The position numbers and the translations under genes are program-made. Below are positions 16,484-25,112 of a stretch of DNA of 64,000 bases, one piece after another. A model generated the notes under the pieces. That model was not told where the DNA came from. It searched no databases and worked only from the letters and a program-made list of their open reading frames with translations. Positions within the stretch are counted from its first letter, which is position 1, and every line of letters starts with the position of its first letter. Origin of the DNA: Lentzea californiensis (GTDB lineage: Bacteria; Actinomycetota; Actinomycetes; Mycobacteriales; Pseudonocardiaceae); contig NZ_JANBBE010000004.1 in the NCBI RefSeq assembly GCF_024648825.1, positions 470,799 to 534,798 of the forward strand. The letters run 5' to 3'.

Positions 16484-16511
16484 TCCAGATTAGTTTGGTA
16501 CCGTCGAGCTC

Positions 16512-16994
16512 ATGGGCACGACGGGGTGTACTGACCTGATGATGCTGCTGCATCGGACGGGCCACGCGCTGGAGACAGAGCTGACGGCGAGGCTCGCGGA
16601 GATCGGACTGACTCCGCGAGCCCGCTGCGTGCTGTCCAGCGCGCTGGACGCGGAACTCACGCAGACCGAGATCGCCGACATGATCAGCATCGACAAGACG
16701 ACCATGGTCGTGACGATGGACGCGCTCGAGTCCGCCGGTTACGCCGAGCGCAGGCCGTCGCCGACGGACCGCCGCGCCCGTGTGGTGGTCGTGACCGAGC
16801 AGGGCCGCGCGATCGTGGCGAAGGCCGACGACGTGTACCAGGACGTGGTCGGCAGCGTGCTGGGCTCGTTGCCCGACGACGAGCGCGACGGCATGGTCAA
16901 CGGCCTGACGAGGCTGGTCGAGGGCCGTTTGAGCACTCCGGTCGCCTGCGAGAAGCCGCCGCGCAAACGTGCGCTGCGTCATGCCGTTGGGTAG
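16512..16994 (+). CDS. MarR-family transcriptional regulator
   Basis: A 160-residue winged-helix DNA-binding protein. The helix-turn-helix lies in LTQTEIADMISIDKTTMVVTMDALESAGYAERRPS and the wing in SPTDRRARVVVVTEQGRAI, the classic DRR motif of MarR proteins. N- and C-terminal helices would form the dimer. It directly precedes a drug-efflux MFS gene in the same orientation, 40 bases away, the usual arrangement for a ligand-released repressor of a pump. Matching operator-like elements occur before both genes. The ligand is unknown. The last residues (CEKPPRKRALRHAVG) are a basic tail. Confidence 0.9.
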   Translation: MGTTGCTDLMMLLHRTGHALETELTARLAEIGLTPRARCVLSSALDAELTQTEIADMISIDKTTMVVTMDALESAGYAERRPSPTDRRARVVVVTEQGRAIVAKADDVYQDVVGSVLGSLPDDERDGMVNGLTRLVEGRLSTPVACEKPPRKRALRHAVG

Positions 16995-16995
16995 A

Positions 16996-17019
16996 AGATA
17001 GTCCCGTACAAAACTATCT
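16996..17019 (+). promoter_or_regulatory. MarR operator-like inverted repeat ahead of the MFS gene
   Basis: AGATAGT (16996-17002) and ACTATCT (17013-17019) are perfect 7-base inverted arms separated by 10 bases, ending 15 bases before the MFS ATG. Binding here would block the pump promoter or early elongation. The inner part shares ACAAAACTAT/ATAGTTTTGT with the site upstream of marR. Confidence 0.65.
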
Positions 17020-17034
17020 GTTACGGTTCCTCTT

Positions 17035-18477
17035 ATGACTTCAGGGGGATCGAGAACTGATTCGCGCTGGCTGGCGCTGATCGTGCTGTGCGCAGGGATG
17101 TTGATGATCGTGCTGGACCAGACGATCGTGAACGTCGCGCTGCCCGCGATCGCGGAAGACCTCAAGTTCGGCCAGGCGGGACTCGCCTGGGTCGTGAACG
17201 CGTACCTGATCGCCTACGGCGGTCTGCTCCTGCTCGCGGGTCGGCTGGGCGACCTGATCGGGCACAAGAAGGTGTTTCTGATCGGCCTGGGCGTCTTCAC
17301 GGTGGCGTCGCTGCTGTGCGGGCTCTCGTTCAGCGCCGAGATGCTGATCGTTTCGAGGTTCGTGCAGGGCGCGGGCGGTGCGCTCGCCACGTCCGTGACG
17401 CTGGGCATGGTCGTGACGATGTTCCCCGAGCCCAACGAGCAGAGGCGCGCCATCGGCGTGTTCAGCTTCGTCGCGGCGGCGGGCGCGTCCCTCGGCCTGT
17501 TGCTCGGCGGCGTGCTGACCGACGCCATGTCGTGGCACTGGATCTTCTTCGTGAACATCCCGATCGGCATCGTGGCCGCGGTGGCCGCCGTGCGCCTGGT
17601 GCCCGACTCCGTCGGTCTTGGACTGAAGGAAGGCGCGGACGTCCTCGGCGCACTGCTGATCGTGGCCGCGGTGATGCTCGGCGTCTACACGATCGTCAAG
17701 GCGGAGCACTACGGCTTCGGCTCCGCGCACACGCTGGGACTGGGCGCCGTCGCGCTGGCGTTGCTGGTCGGATTCGTGCAGCGCCAACGGACCGCCGCGA
17801 AGCCCTTGCTGCCGTTGCGGGTGTTCAAGTCCCGCAACGTGACCGGCGCGAACCTGGTGCAGATCTCCATGGTCGCCGGCATGTTCGGCCTGTTCTTCCT
17901 CGGCACCCTCTACATGCAGCTCGTGCTGCAGTACACGCCGTTGCAGATCGGCCTCGCGTTCATGCCCGTCGCAGGCGCGATCGCGGTGTTCTCGGTGTCG
18001 CTGTCAGCCCGCCTGAACATCCGCTTCGGCGAACGCAACATGCTGATCGTGGGCCTGTTGTTCATGCTCGTCGGCATGGTGGTGTTCACGCAGGTGCCGG
18101 TCGACGGCTCGTACGTCGCGCACATCCTGCCCGCCGTGGCGCCGTTGGGCATCGGGCTCGGGTTGTCGTTCCCCGCGTTGATGACGCTGGCGATGTCCGG
18201 CGCCGCACACGACGAGGCGGGCCTCGCGTCCGGTCTGGTGAACACGACCGCGCAGGTGGGCGGTGCCCTGGGACTGGCCGTGCTGGCCACGACCTCGACC
18301 ACCTACACCTCGTCGCTGCTGGCCTCGGGCGTCGGCCGTCTGGAAGCGCTGACCTCGGGCTTCCACCTGGCGTTCTGGATCTCGGCGACGCTCGTGGCGG
18401 TGGCGCTCGGGCTGGCGGTGTTCGTGCTGCGGCAGGTCACCGTCGACCGCGAGGCCCAGCCGGTGCTGGTGCACTAG
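17035..18477 (+). CDS. MFS multidrug efflux transporter, DHA2 (14-TMS, EmrB/QacA) type
   Basis: A 480-residue proton-coupled exporter. The N-terminus WLALIVLCAGMLMIVLDQTIVNVALPAIAEDL contains motif D1 (LDxTVNVALP) of the DHA2 family. GRLGDLIGHKKVFLIGLGVFT is MFS motif A and RFVQGAGGALATSVTLGMV is motif B. A long, nearly continuous hydrophobic sequence fits 14 helices. It is preceded by a MarR regulator gene and an inverted repeat, so expression is probably induced by the drug or metabolite exported. The 3' end meets the next, convergent gene: the two stop codons share the four bases CTAG. Confidence 0.93.
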   Translation: MTSGGSRTDSRWLALIVLCAGMLMIVLDQTIVNVALPAIAEDLKFGQAGLAWVVNAYLIAYGGLLLLAGRLGDLIGHKKVFLIGLGVFTVASLLCGLSFSAEMLIVSRFVQGAGGALATSVTLGMVVTMFPEPNEQRRAIGVFSFVAAAGASLGLLLGGVLTDAMSWHWIFFVNIPIGIVAAVAAVRLVPDSVGLGLKEGADVLGALLIVAAVMLGVYTIVKAEHYGFGSAHTLGLGAVALALLVGFVQRQRTAAKPLLPLRVFKSRNVTGANLVQISMVAGMFGLFFLGTLYMQLVLQYTPLQIGLAFMPVAGAIAVFSVSLSARLNIRFGERNMLIVGLLFMLVGMVVFTQVPVDGSYVAHILPAVAPLGIGLGLSFPALMTLAMSGAAHDEAGLASGLVNTTAQVGGALGLAVLATTSTTYTSSLLASGVGRLEALTSGFHLAFWISATLVAVALGLAVFVLRQVTVDREAQPVLVH

Positions 18478-19091
18478 TGATCGGCTAGCTCCACGCGCTT
18501 CAGGACGTCCTCGGTGCGAAGGATCGTGAACTCGCGGTCCTTCGCCTTGAGGACCTTGAGGAAACCCGGGCTCGTCTCGAACACGTAGACCTCCTCGGCG
18601 TCGTTGATCTTCTCCTTGGGCACCCACGGCGTGCTGACGATGGCGGCCACCGCGAGCGCGGAACCGGCGAGCAGCCACGCGAACCACTTGAGCAGCCAAC
18701 GCGCGTTGCGAATGGCCAGCATCATGGCCGCGCCGATCGCGACGGCGCCCGCGGAGAGCCACCAACGGTGGTACGTCAGCGTGTGGGACACCATCAGGGC
18801 GATGAGCACGATCAGCGTGAGAAGCGCTGTGGTGCTCGCGCGTTCCGGGTCTTCGCGGGTGCGGAAGTAGAAGAAGAACGTCGCCGGGGTGACGATCATC
18901 AGCAACACCGTGCTGATCCTGTCGTCCGCCATGAAGGTGCCGAGGAACAGACCGGGTGCGTCGTCCAGTTCCAGGGTGTGGAGCAGGGCGAACGCGGTGT
19001 GCCAGTCGTAGTGCGACACCGCGAGGAGCCGGAGCAGGACGAACAGGACGGCGGCGCCGGTCAGAGCTGATCCGGTGTGCTTTGAACTCAC
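18474..19091 (-). CDS. Hypothetical integral membrane protein
   Basis: A 205-residue protein with about five membrane helices (within [65 protein letters not shown] and [17 protein letters not shown]), then a soluble C-terminal domain of about 45 residues ([20 protein letters not shown]). I start at the GTG encoding VSSKHTGSA; the longer frame reads an unlikely Cys/Gly/Arg-rich leader. It is convergent with the MFS gene and divergent from ndk, with 97 bases between the starts. Not a family I know. Confidence 0.65.
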   Translation of the reverse strand: MSSKHTGSALTGAAVLFVLLRLLAVSHYDWHTAFALLHTLELDDAPGLFLGTFMADDRISTVLLMIVTPATFFFYFRTREDPERASTTALLTLIVLIALMVSHTLTYHRWWLSAGAVAIGAAMMLAIRNARWLLKWFAWLLAGSALAVAAIVSTPWVPKEKINDAEEVYVFETSPGFLKVLKAKDREFTILRTEDVLKRVELADH

Positions 19092-19188
19092 GCGCAGAAC
19101 TATGACGTATCCCGGGTCACAGCCCTCCCGACGTGCGAGGCTACCCTGTTGGCACATCCCGTACCTGTTTTCGAGGAGTCACACCGTC

Positions 19189-19599
19189 GTGTCCGAGCGC
19201 ACCCTGGTTCTCGTTAAGCCCGATGGCGTTGCCCGTGGTCTCGTCGGCGAGGTGATCGCCCGCATCGAGCGCAAGGGCCTCAAGCTCGCCGCTCTGGAGC
19301 TGCGCACCGCCGACCGCGCCACCGCCGAGCAGCACTACGCGGAGCACGACGGCAAGTCGTTCTACGCCGACCTCGTCGACTTCATCACCGGTGGGCCGCT
19401 GGTCGCCATCGTGGTCGAGGGTGTTCGGGCCGTGCCGGCCTTCCGTCAGCTCGCCGGTGGCACCGACCCCGTCGAGAAGGCCACGCCCGGCACGATCCGC
19501 GGGGACTTCGGGACCGAGGTCCAGTTCAACCTGGTGCACGGGTCCGACTCGGCCGAGTCGGCTGAGCGCGAGATCAAGATCTGGTTCCCGAACCTCTGA
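19189..19599 (+). CDS. ndk: Nucleoside diphosphate kinase
   Basis: 136 residues, the standard bacterial length. It moves the gamma phosphate between nucleoside di- and triphosphates through a phospho-histidine. It opens [20 protein letters not shown]; the catalytic His is in [18 protein letters not shown], and [11 protein letters not shown] is the nucleotide-binding segment. The GTG at 19189 is the start giving the conserved N-terminus; GAGGAG (19173-19178) is the ribosome site. In mycobacteria ndk follows folC and Rv2446c directly; here about 14.6 kb of accessory genes separates them. Confidence 0.97.
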   Translation: MSERTLVLVKPDGVARGLVGEVIARIERKGLKLAALELRTADRATAEQHYAEHDGKSFYADLVDFITGGPLVAIVVEGVRAVPAFRQLAGGTDPVEKATPGTIRGDFGTEVQFNLVHGSDSAESAEREIKIWFPNL

Positions 19600-19614
19600 T
19601 TTCTTGGCTGATTC

Positions 19615-19631
19615 CTGGGGCTCCGCCCCAG
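19615..19631 (+). terminator. Probable ndk terminator hairpin
   Basis: CTGGGGC-TCC-GCCCCAG forms a 7-base-pair stem 15 bases after the ndk stop. It is short and GC-rich, with no T-run. Confidence 0.5.
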
Positions 19632-19731
19632 ACCCCGCCAATCTGATCCAAAGCCGGGGGTCTACGCCATCAGCGGGTTGATGGCACGCCTGTTGCTTTG
19701 GGCGGAGTTGCGTTGCGTAGATGGTTGCGTT

Positions 19732-19875
19732 GGTGGGGTGGCTTCGTCACGAGCCGCACCAAGAGCAGGCCACATGCGTGAAGGGGTGTCAAGCGGACGA
19801 AAAGCGTGTCCGGTTGACACCCCTTCACGCATGCAGCAAGAGCTATGGCACGACTCGTGACGAAGCCACCCCACC
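19732..19875. repeat. 144-base nested palindrome in a 336-base non-coding gap
   Basis: The outer arms are 22-base perfect inverted copies (19732-19753 and 19854-19875, core GGTGGGGTGGCTTCGTCACG). Inside, 20-base perfect arms (773-792 and 814-833 of the 19,000s, core CATGCGTGAAGGGGTGTCAA) enclose a 5-base stem CGGAC/GTCCG around a short loop. The bases between outer and inner arms do not pair. This looks like a non-autonomous palindromic mobile unit (MITE- or REP-like) or a cruciform-forming element. No protein-coding frame with real codon bias spans it. The remainder of the 19600-19935 gap holds only the ndk terminator and GC-rich sequence. Confidence 0.7.
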
Positions 19876-19935
19876 CAGACCGTTCGGTAAGGACGGCTCG
19901 CCTCCGGCGTCGCGTGCGATCGGGTGCGTGGGGGC

Positions 19936-20523
19936 TCAGGTCCGTCGTGGGCTGCTGCCCAGGCCGCCTGCTTCGTCGCCGTTGAGAGTGGTGCCCTCCG
20001 GGTAGCCGAGCGGCAGGTACATCCACACGTCGTCCCACCGTTCGGTGCCCACGGCGATCGCGTTCGGCATCCTCCCGCACTCGCGGAACCCGAGGCTCTC
20101 GTACAGCTCGATGGCGCCGTGGTTGTTGCCGCGGACGCCGAGCATGACGATTTCGATGCCCTGTTCGCGGGCGTTCTCGATCAGGCCCTCCATCACCCGC
20201 TTGCCCAGGCCCAGGCCGCGGGCCGAGGGGTGGGCCATGATCTGTTGCACCTCGGCGCGGTGCTGGAAGACGGCGGTCGAGCCGCGGCGCCACAAGCCCA
20301 CCGCTCGCACCACGCCGTCCACGGTGGCTGCGGTGAAGGCGGCGTCGCCGTCGCGGACCTGTTTGAGGACTGCGTCCAGCCAGGTCGAGATGCGGTCGTA
20401 GGTCGGGGGTTCGTGGTAGCCGACGGCGCCGCCTGCCGCGACCACGTCGTGCACGACTGCGTGGATCTCGGCGCGGAGGTCGTCGTCGGCTTCCGAGAGC
20501 CAGAGCAGGTTCGTCGTGGGCAT
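19936..20523 (-). CDS. GNAT-family N-acetyltransferase
   Basis: 195 residues. The acetyl-CoA-binding motif is HPSARGLGLGKRVMEGLIENA (R-x-x-G-x-G), followed by VMLGVRGNNHGAIELYESLGFRECGRM, the conserved beta5-alpha4 of GNAT enzymes. The substrate cannot be told from sequence. The ATG at 20523 (MPTTNLLWLSEADDDL) gives a natural N-terminus; longer readings are shadow sequence. It is divergent from the ABC transporter operon, 55 bases between starts. Confidence 0.85.
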   Translation of the reverse strand: MPTTNLLWLSEADDDLRAEIHAVVHDVVAAGGAVGYHEPPTYDRISTWLDAVLKQVRDGDAAFTAATVDGVVRAVGLWRRGSTAVFQHRAEVQQIMAHPSARGLGLGKRVMEGLIENAREQGIEIVMLGVRGNNHGAIELYESLGFRECGRMPNAIAVGTERWDDVWMYLPLGYPEGTTLNGDEAGGLGSSPRRT

Positions 20524-20578
20524 GGGGTGATCGTAATTGCGTCGAGAATTGTCAGACCTGTTCGTTAACGTCGGGCGG

Positions 20579-21493
20579 GTGGACAACCTTGTTGAGGCCA
20601 AGGCTCTGACCAAGCACTTCGGGTCGTTCGAGGCCGTGCGCGGCATCGACGTCGAGGTGCGGCGGGGGGAGGCGTTCGGGTTCCTCGGGCCCAACGGGGC
20701 CGGGAAGTCGTCGACCATGCGGATGATCTCGTGCGTGTCGGGGCGGACCGGTGGCGAGCTGAAGGTGCTCGGGATGGATCCGGGGACCGAGGGGCCCAAG
20801 ATCCGGGCCCGGCTCGGGGTGGTGCCGCAGCTCGACAACCTGGACACGGAGCTGACGGTCCGGCAGAACCTGCAGACCTACGGGCGGTACTTCGGCATGT
20901 CGCGGCAGAAGTGCCGGGCCAAAGCGGAAGAGCTGCTGGAGTTCGCTCACCTGACGGACAGGGCGGACCACGAGGTCGAGCCGCTCAGCGGTGGGATGAA
21001 GAGAAGGCTCACGATCGCGCGGTCGTTGGTGAACGACCCGGAGTTGCTCCTGCTCGACGAGCCGACCACCGGGTTGGACCCGCAGGCGCGGCATCTCTTG
21101 TGGGACAGGCTGTTCCGGCTGAAGCAGGACGGCGTCACGCTCATCATCACCACCCACTACATGGACGAGGCCGAGCAGCTGTGCGACCGGCTCGTGGTGA
21201 TGGACGGCGGGCGGATCGCGGCCGAGGGGTCGCCCAGCGAGCTGATCAACCGGTACTCCACCAGGGAGGTGCTGGAGCTGCGGTTCCAGCCCGGCGCGCA
21301 GAAGCCCGACCTGGAGAGGTTCGCCGACCGGGTCGAGGTGCTGCCGGACCGGTTGCTGCTCTACACGCAGGACGGGGAAGCGACGCTGCAGAGAGTCCAC
21401 GAGCACGGGGTGCAGCCGGTGCAGAGCCTGGTGCGGCGCAGTTCGCTGGAGGACGTGTTCCTGCGGCTCACCGGCCGGACGTTGGTGGACTGA
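20579..21493 (+). CDS. ABC transporter ATP-binding protein, DrrA/NodI type
   Basis: 304 residues. Walker A is GPNGAGKSS, the Q-loop is in GVVPQLDNLD, the signature is PLSGGMKRRLTIARSL, Walker B is LLLLDEPTTGLDP and the switch His is in ITTHYMDEAEQLCDR. The C-terminal extension (about 80 residues, STREVLELRFQPG ... SSLEDVFLRLTGR) is typical of DrrA/NodI exporters. The start is a GTG at 20579. It is the first gene of a three-gene operon with two ABC-2 type permeases, coupled by overlaps (21493 shared; 22263-22266). Likely substrates are hydrophobic drugs or lipids; the real one is unknown. Confidence 0.92.
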   Translation: MDNLVEAKALTKHFGSFEAVRGIDVEVRRGEAFGFLGPNGAGKSSTMRMISCVSGRTGGELKVLGMDPGTEGPKIRARLGVVPQLDNLDTELTVRQNLQTYGRYFGMSRQKCRAKAEELLEFAHLTDRADHEVEPLSGGMKRRLTIARSLVNDPELLLLDEPTTGLDPQARHLLWDRLFRLKQDGVTLIITTHYMDEAEQLCDRLVVMDGGRIAAEGSPSELINRYSTREVLELRFQPGAQKPDLERFADRVEVLPDRLLLYTQDGEATLQRVHEHGVQPVQSLVRRSSLEDVFLRLTGRTLVD

Positions 21494-22266
21494 TGCAGAC
21501 GCTGAGGGCTTCCTGGTTCGGGTTCGAGAAGCACTGGACGTGGTACCGGCGCAACTGGCGGGCCACGGTGGTGTCGAGCTTCCTGACGCCCGTGTTGTTC
21601 CTGCTGGCGCTCGGGCTCGGGTTCGGGTCGCAGGTGCAGTCGACGGCGTTGATCGGCGGGGTGCCGTACCTGGAGTACCTCGCGCCCGCGCTGGTCGTCG
21701 TCACGGCGCTGCAGGGTGCGACGTTCGAGTCGACTTACGCGATCATGTCGGCATTCCTGTGGCAGAAGACGTACGTCGGGATGGTGGCCACGCCGATCAC
21801 CCCGGCGCAGGTGCTCTACGGGCAGATGTTGTGGATCGGCTCGCAGATGTTCGTGCGGTCCGCCGTGTTCGTGGGCATCGCGGTCGTGCTCGGTGCGGCG
21901 GCGGGACCCGGCATTCTCGTCGCGATCCCGGTCGCGACGGTGGCGGCGCTGGCGTTCAGCGCGCCGTTGGTCGCCTACAGCGCGACGTTGGACAAGCCGG
22001 ACGGGTTCACGACCATCTTCCGGTTCGTGATGATGCCGATGACGCTGTTCACCGGTGCCTTCTTCCCGGTCAGCCAGCTGCCGGACTGGTTGCTGCCGCT
22101 GGTGTGGCTGACGCCCGCGTGGCACGGCATCGAGCTCGCCAGAGGCGCGACGTTCGGCACTGTCGGCCTCTTACCGGCCTTGGGACATCTCGTGTACCTC
22201 GTGGCGCTGACGGCCGCGGGCATCGCGCTCGGCGTGAAGTTCTTCCACCGGAGGCTGGCGGTATGA
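21493..22266 (+). CDS. ABC-2 type permease (first of pair)
   Basis: 257 residues with about six membrane helices: a cytoplasmic start (MQTLRASWFGFEKHWTWYRRNW), then TVVSSFLTPVLFLLALGLGFG, and the ABC-2 motif around GAFFPVSQLPDWLLPLVWLTPAWHGIELARG. The ATG overlaps the ATPase stop (TGATG), so translation is coupled. It resembles the NodJ/DrrB family. It is homologous in layout to the next gene, so the exporter is probably a heterodimer in the membrane. Confidence 0.9.
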   Translation: MQTLRASWFGFEKHWTWYRRNWRATVVSSFLTPVLFLLALGLGFGSQVQSTALIGGVPYLEYLAPALVVVTALQGATFESTYAIMSAFLWQKTYVGMVATPITPAQVLYGQMLWIGSQMFVRSAVFVGIAVVLGAAAGPGILVAIPVATVAALAFSAPLVAYSATLDKPDGFTTIFRFVMMPMTLFTGAFFPVSQLPDWLLPLVWLTPAWHGIELARGATFGTVGLLPALGHLVYLVALTAAGIALGVKFFHRRLAV

Positions 22267-23105
22267 CGCAGACCCTCGATCGCGAGAAGGCCGTGCCCGC
22301 CAGCGTGGGGCTGCTGTGGCGCGTGATTCCGCCGGGGCTGTACGGCGGCAAGGCGAGCATGCTCGTCGAACGCGCTGCGGTCGTGAACCGGCGCGCGTGG
22401 TTCGTGCTGGTCGGCGGGGCGTTCGAGCCCGTCCTGTTCCTGTGGTCGCTCGGGCTCGGGTTCGGGCAGATGGTGTCGGCGGTGGCCGGGCCGGACGGGC
22501 GGCCGATCAGCTACGCGGCGTTCGTGGCGCCCGCGTTGCTGGCGGCGAGCGCGATGAACGGGGCCGTGTACGACGCGACGTTCAACGTGTTCTTCAAGTT
22601 CAAGTACGTGAAGCTCTACGACGCGATGCTCACGACGCCGATGGGGCCGATGGACATCGCGATCGGCGAGATCGCCTGGGCGCTGCTCAGGGGCGGCCTG
22701 TACTCGGCCGGGTTCCTCGCGGTCATGCTCGGGATGGGGCTGATCTTCTCGCCGTGGGCGTTGCTCGCGTTGCCGGCGGCGCTGCTGGTGGCGTTCGCGT
22801 TCGCGGCGGTGGGCATGGCGGCGACGACGTTCATGAGGTCGTGGCAGGACTTCGACCTCGTGCAGCTCGCGGTGCTGCCGCTGTTCCTGTTCTCGACGAC
22901 CTTCTACCCGCTGTCGGTCTACCCGGGCTGGCTGCAGGCGGTGGTGACGTGGACGCCGCTCTATCACGCCATCGAGCTGATGCGGGGCCTCACGCTGGGC
23001 GTTGTCGGCTGGGGCATGCTCGGCCACGTCGCGTACTTCGCGGTCCTCGCGGCCGTGGGAACGGTGGTGGCGGCACGGCGATTGGGGAAGCTTTTGCTCG
23101 ACTGA
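22263..23105 (+). CDS. ABC-2 type permease (second of pair)
   Basis: 280 residues with about six membrane helices. It has a longer soluble N-terminus than its partner (MTQTLDREKAVPASVGLLWR), then VLVGGAFEPVLFLWSLGLGFG, and the family's C-terminal motif STTFYPLSVYPGWLQAVVTWTPLYHAIELMRGLTLG. The PLYHAIELMRG segment matches the PAWHGIELARG of the previous gene, showing common ancestry. The ATG overlaps the preceding stop by four bases. It ends the ABC operon, 45 bases before the radical SAM gene. Confidence 0.9.
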   Translation: MTQTLDREKAVPASVGLLWRVIPPGLYGGKASMLVERAAVVNRRAWFVLVGGAFEPVLFLWSLGLGFGQMVSAVAGPDGRPISYAAFVAPALLAASAMNGAVYDATFNVFFKFKYVKLYDAMLTTPMGPMDIAIGEIAWALLRGGLYSAGFLAVMLGMGLIFSPWALLALPAALLVAFAFAAVGMAATTFMRSWQDFDLVQLAVLPLFLFSTTFYPLSVYPGWLQAVVTWTPLYHAIELMRGLTLGVVGWGMLGHVAYFAVLAAVGTVVAARRLGKLLLD

Positions 23106-23150
23106 ACCCGCGATTCGGCTGGCGCCCGCGGGGGCCGTTACTCTGGTCGT

Positions 23151-25112
23151 GTGAGTGCCGAGTCTGTTTTCCCCAGGTTGGAGCCCCTGCTGCCGCGGAT
23201 CTCCAAGCCGGTGCAGTACGTCGGCGGCGAGCTCAACGCGACCGTCAAGGACTGGGACGAGGCGTCCGTGCGCTGGGCGTTGATGTACCCCGACGCGTAC
23301 GAGGTGGGCCTGCCCAACCAGGGCGTCATGATCCTCTACGAGATCCTCAACGAGCTGCCGGACGTGCTCGCCGAGCGCACGTACGCCGTGTGGCCGGACC
23401 TCGAGGCCCTCATGCGGGAGCACGACGTCCCCCAGTTCACGGTCGACGGGCACCGCCCGGTCAAGGCGTTCGACCTGATGGGCATCAGCTTCGCGACGGA
23501 GCTGGGCTACACGAACATGCTGACGGCGCTGGACCTCGCCGGCATCCCGCTGCACGCGAAGGACCGCACCGAGGCCGACCCGATCGTGGTCGCCGGCGGG
23601 CACGCGGCGTTCAACCCCGAGCCGATCTCGGACTTCGTGGACGCGGCGGTGCTGGGCGACGGCGAAGAGGCCGTTCTCGAGATCACCGAGATCGTGAAGA
23701 ACTGGAAGGCCGAGGGCTCGCCCGGCGGCCGCGACGAGGTGCTGACGCGCCTCGCCGAGACCGGCGGCGTGTACGTCCCGCGCTTCTACGACGTGGAGTA
23801 CCTGCCCGACGGCCGCATCCAGCGCGTCGTGCCGAACCGCGACCGGGTCCCGTACCGCGTCTTCAAGCGCACCACGATGGACCTGGACGCGTGGCCGTAC
23901 CCGAAGCAGCCGCTGGTGCCGCTCGCCGAGAGCGTCCACGAGCGGATGAGCGTCGAGATCTTCCGCGGCTGCACGCGCGGCTGCCGCTTCTGCCAGGCGG
24001 GCATGATCACCCGCCCGGTGCGCGAGCGGTCCATCGAGGGCATCGGCGCCATGGTCCAGAAGGGCCTGGCGGCGACCGGCTTCGAAGAGGTCGGCCTGCT
24101 GTCGCTGTCCAGCGCGGACCACAGCGAGATCGCCGAGATCACCAAGGGCCTCGCGGACCGTTACGAGGGCACGAACACGGGCCTGAGCCTGCCGAGCACC
24201 CGCGTCGACGCGTTCAACATCGACCTCGCGAACGAGCTGTCCCGCAACGGAAGGCGCTCGGGTCTCACCTTCGCGCCCGAGGGCGGCAGCGAGCGGATGC
24301 GCCGCGTCATCAACAAGATGGTGTCCGAAGAGGACCTCATCCGGACCGTGTCGGCCGCGTTCTCCAACGGCTGGCGGCAGGTGAAGCTCTACTTCATGTG
24401 CGGCCTCCCGACCGAGGAGGACGAGGACGTCCTGCAGATCGCGGAGATGGCGAAGAACGTCATCCGCGCGGGCCGGCAGGCGAGCGGCCGCAACGACGTC
24501 CGCTGCACCATCTCGATCGGCGGGTTCGTCCCCAAGCCGCACACGCCGTTCCAGTGGGCCGCGCAGTGCGCCCCGGACGTCGTCGACGACCGCCTGCGCA
24601 AGCTGCGGGAGGCCGTCAACAGCGACCGCAGCCTCGGCCGCAACATCGGCATGCGCTACCACGACGGCAAGCCGAGCCTCATCGAAGGCCTGCTCAGCCG
24701 GGGTGACCGCCGCATCGGCAAGGTCATCGAGGCCGTGTGGCGCGACGGCGGCCGGTTCGACGGCTGGAGCGAGCACTTCTCCTACGACCGCTGGACCACC
24801 ATGGCCGCGCGGGAGCTGGAACCGCTCGGCGTCGACCTCGCCTGGTACACCACCCGCGAGCGCGAGGAACTCGAGGTCCTGCCCTGGGACCACCTCGACT
24901 CGGGCCTCGACAAGGAGTGGCTCTGGGCCGACTGGCAGGACGCGCTCGACGAGCGCGAGCAGGACGACTGCCGCTGGACCCCGTGCTTCGACTGCGGTGT
25001 CTGCCCGGCGATGGGCACGGACATCGAGGTCGGCCCCACGGGCCGCAAGCTGCTGCCGATCTCCCCGGTCGGCGTCGGCTCACCGGTGAAGAACCCGTCG
25101 CTCACGCCGTGA
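23151..25112 (+). CDS. B12-binding-domain radical SAM protein, TIGR03960 type
   Basis: 653 residues. The N-terminal part (WALMYPDAYEVGLPNQGVMILYEILNEL ... DPIVVAGGHAAFNPEPISDFVDAAVLGDGEEAVLEI) has the cobalamin-binding-like fold of this group. The 4Fe-4S motif CTRGCRFCQAG (CxxxCxxC) is near residue 277. A substrate-side Cys-rich tail, WTPCFDCGVCPAMGTDIEVG, is near the end. The family is uncharacterised; its usual neighbour is a DUF2344 (TIGR03936) protein and then rne, thought to act on tRNA or ribosomal RNA (inference). Here the DUF2344 partner is 2 kb downstream, beyond a small gene and an opposite-strand protease. The start is a GTG. Confidence 0.9.
   Translation: MSAESVFPRLEPLLPRISKPVQYVGGELNATVKDWDEASVRWALMYPDAYEVGLPNQGVMILYEILNELPDVLAERTYAVWPDLEALMREHDVPQFTVDGHRPVKAFDLMGISFATELGYTNMLTALDLAGIPLHAKDRTEADPIVVAGGHAAFNPEPISDFVDAAVLGDGEEAVLEITEIVKNWKAEGSPGGRDEVLTRLAETGGVYVPRFYDVEYLPDGRIQRVVPNRDRVPYRVFKRTTMDLDAWPYPKQPLVPLAESVHERMSVEIFRGCTRGCRFCQAGMITRPVRERSIEGIGAMVQKGLAATGFEEVGLLSLSSADHSEIAEITKGLADRYEGTNTGLSLPSTRVDAFNIDLANELSRNGRRSGLTFAPEGGSERMRRVINKMVSEEDLIRTVSAAFSNGWRQVKLYFMCGLPTEEDEDVLQIAEMAKNVIRAGRQASGRNDVRCTISIGGFVPKPHTPFQWAAQCAPDVVDDRLRKLREAVNSDRSLGRNIGMRYHDGKPSLIEGLLSRGDRRIGKVIEAVWRDGGRFDGWSEHFSYDRWTTMAARELEPLGVDLAWYTTREREELEVLPWDHLDSGLDKEWLWADWQDALDEREQDDCRWTPCFDCGVCPAMGTDIEVGPTGRKLLPISPVGVGSPVKNPSLTP

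Noticed and set aside
21975..24893. Open frame of 972 codons opposite the second ABC permease and radical SAM genes
   Set aside because: It spans two well-supported plus-strand genes and has only low-complexity Arg/Ala/His composition.
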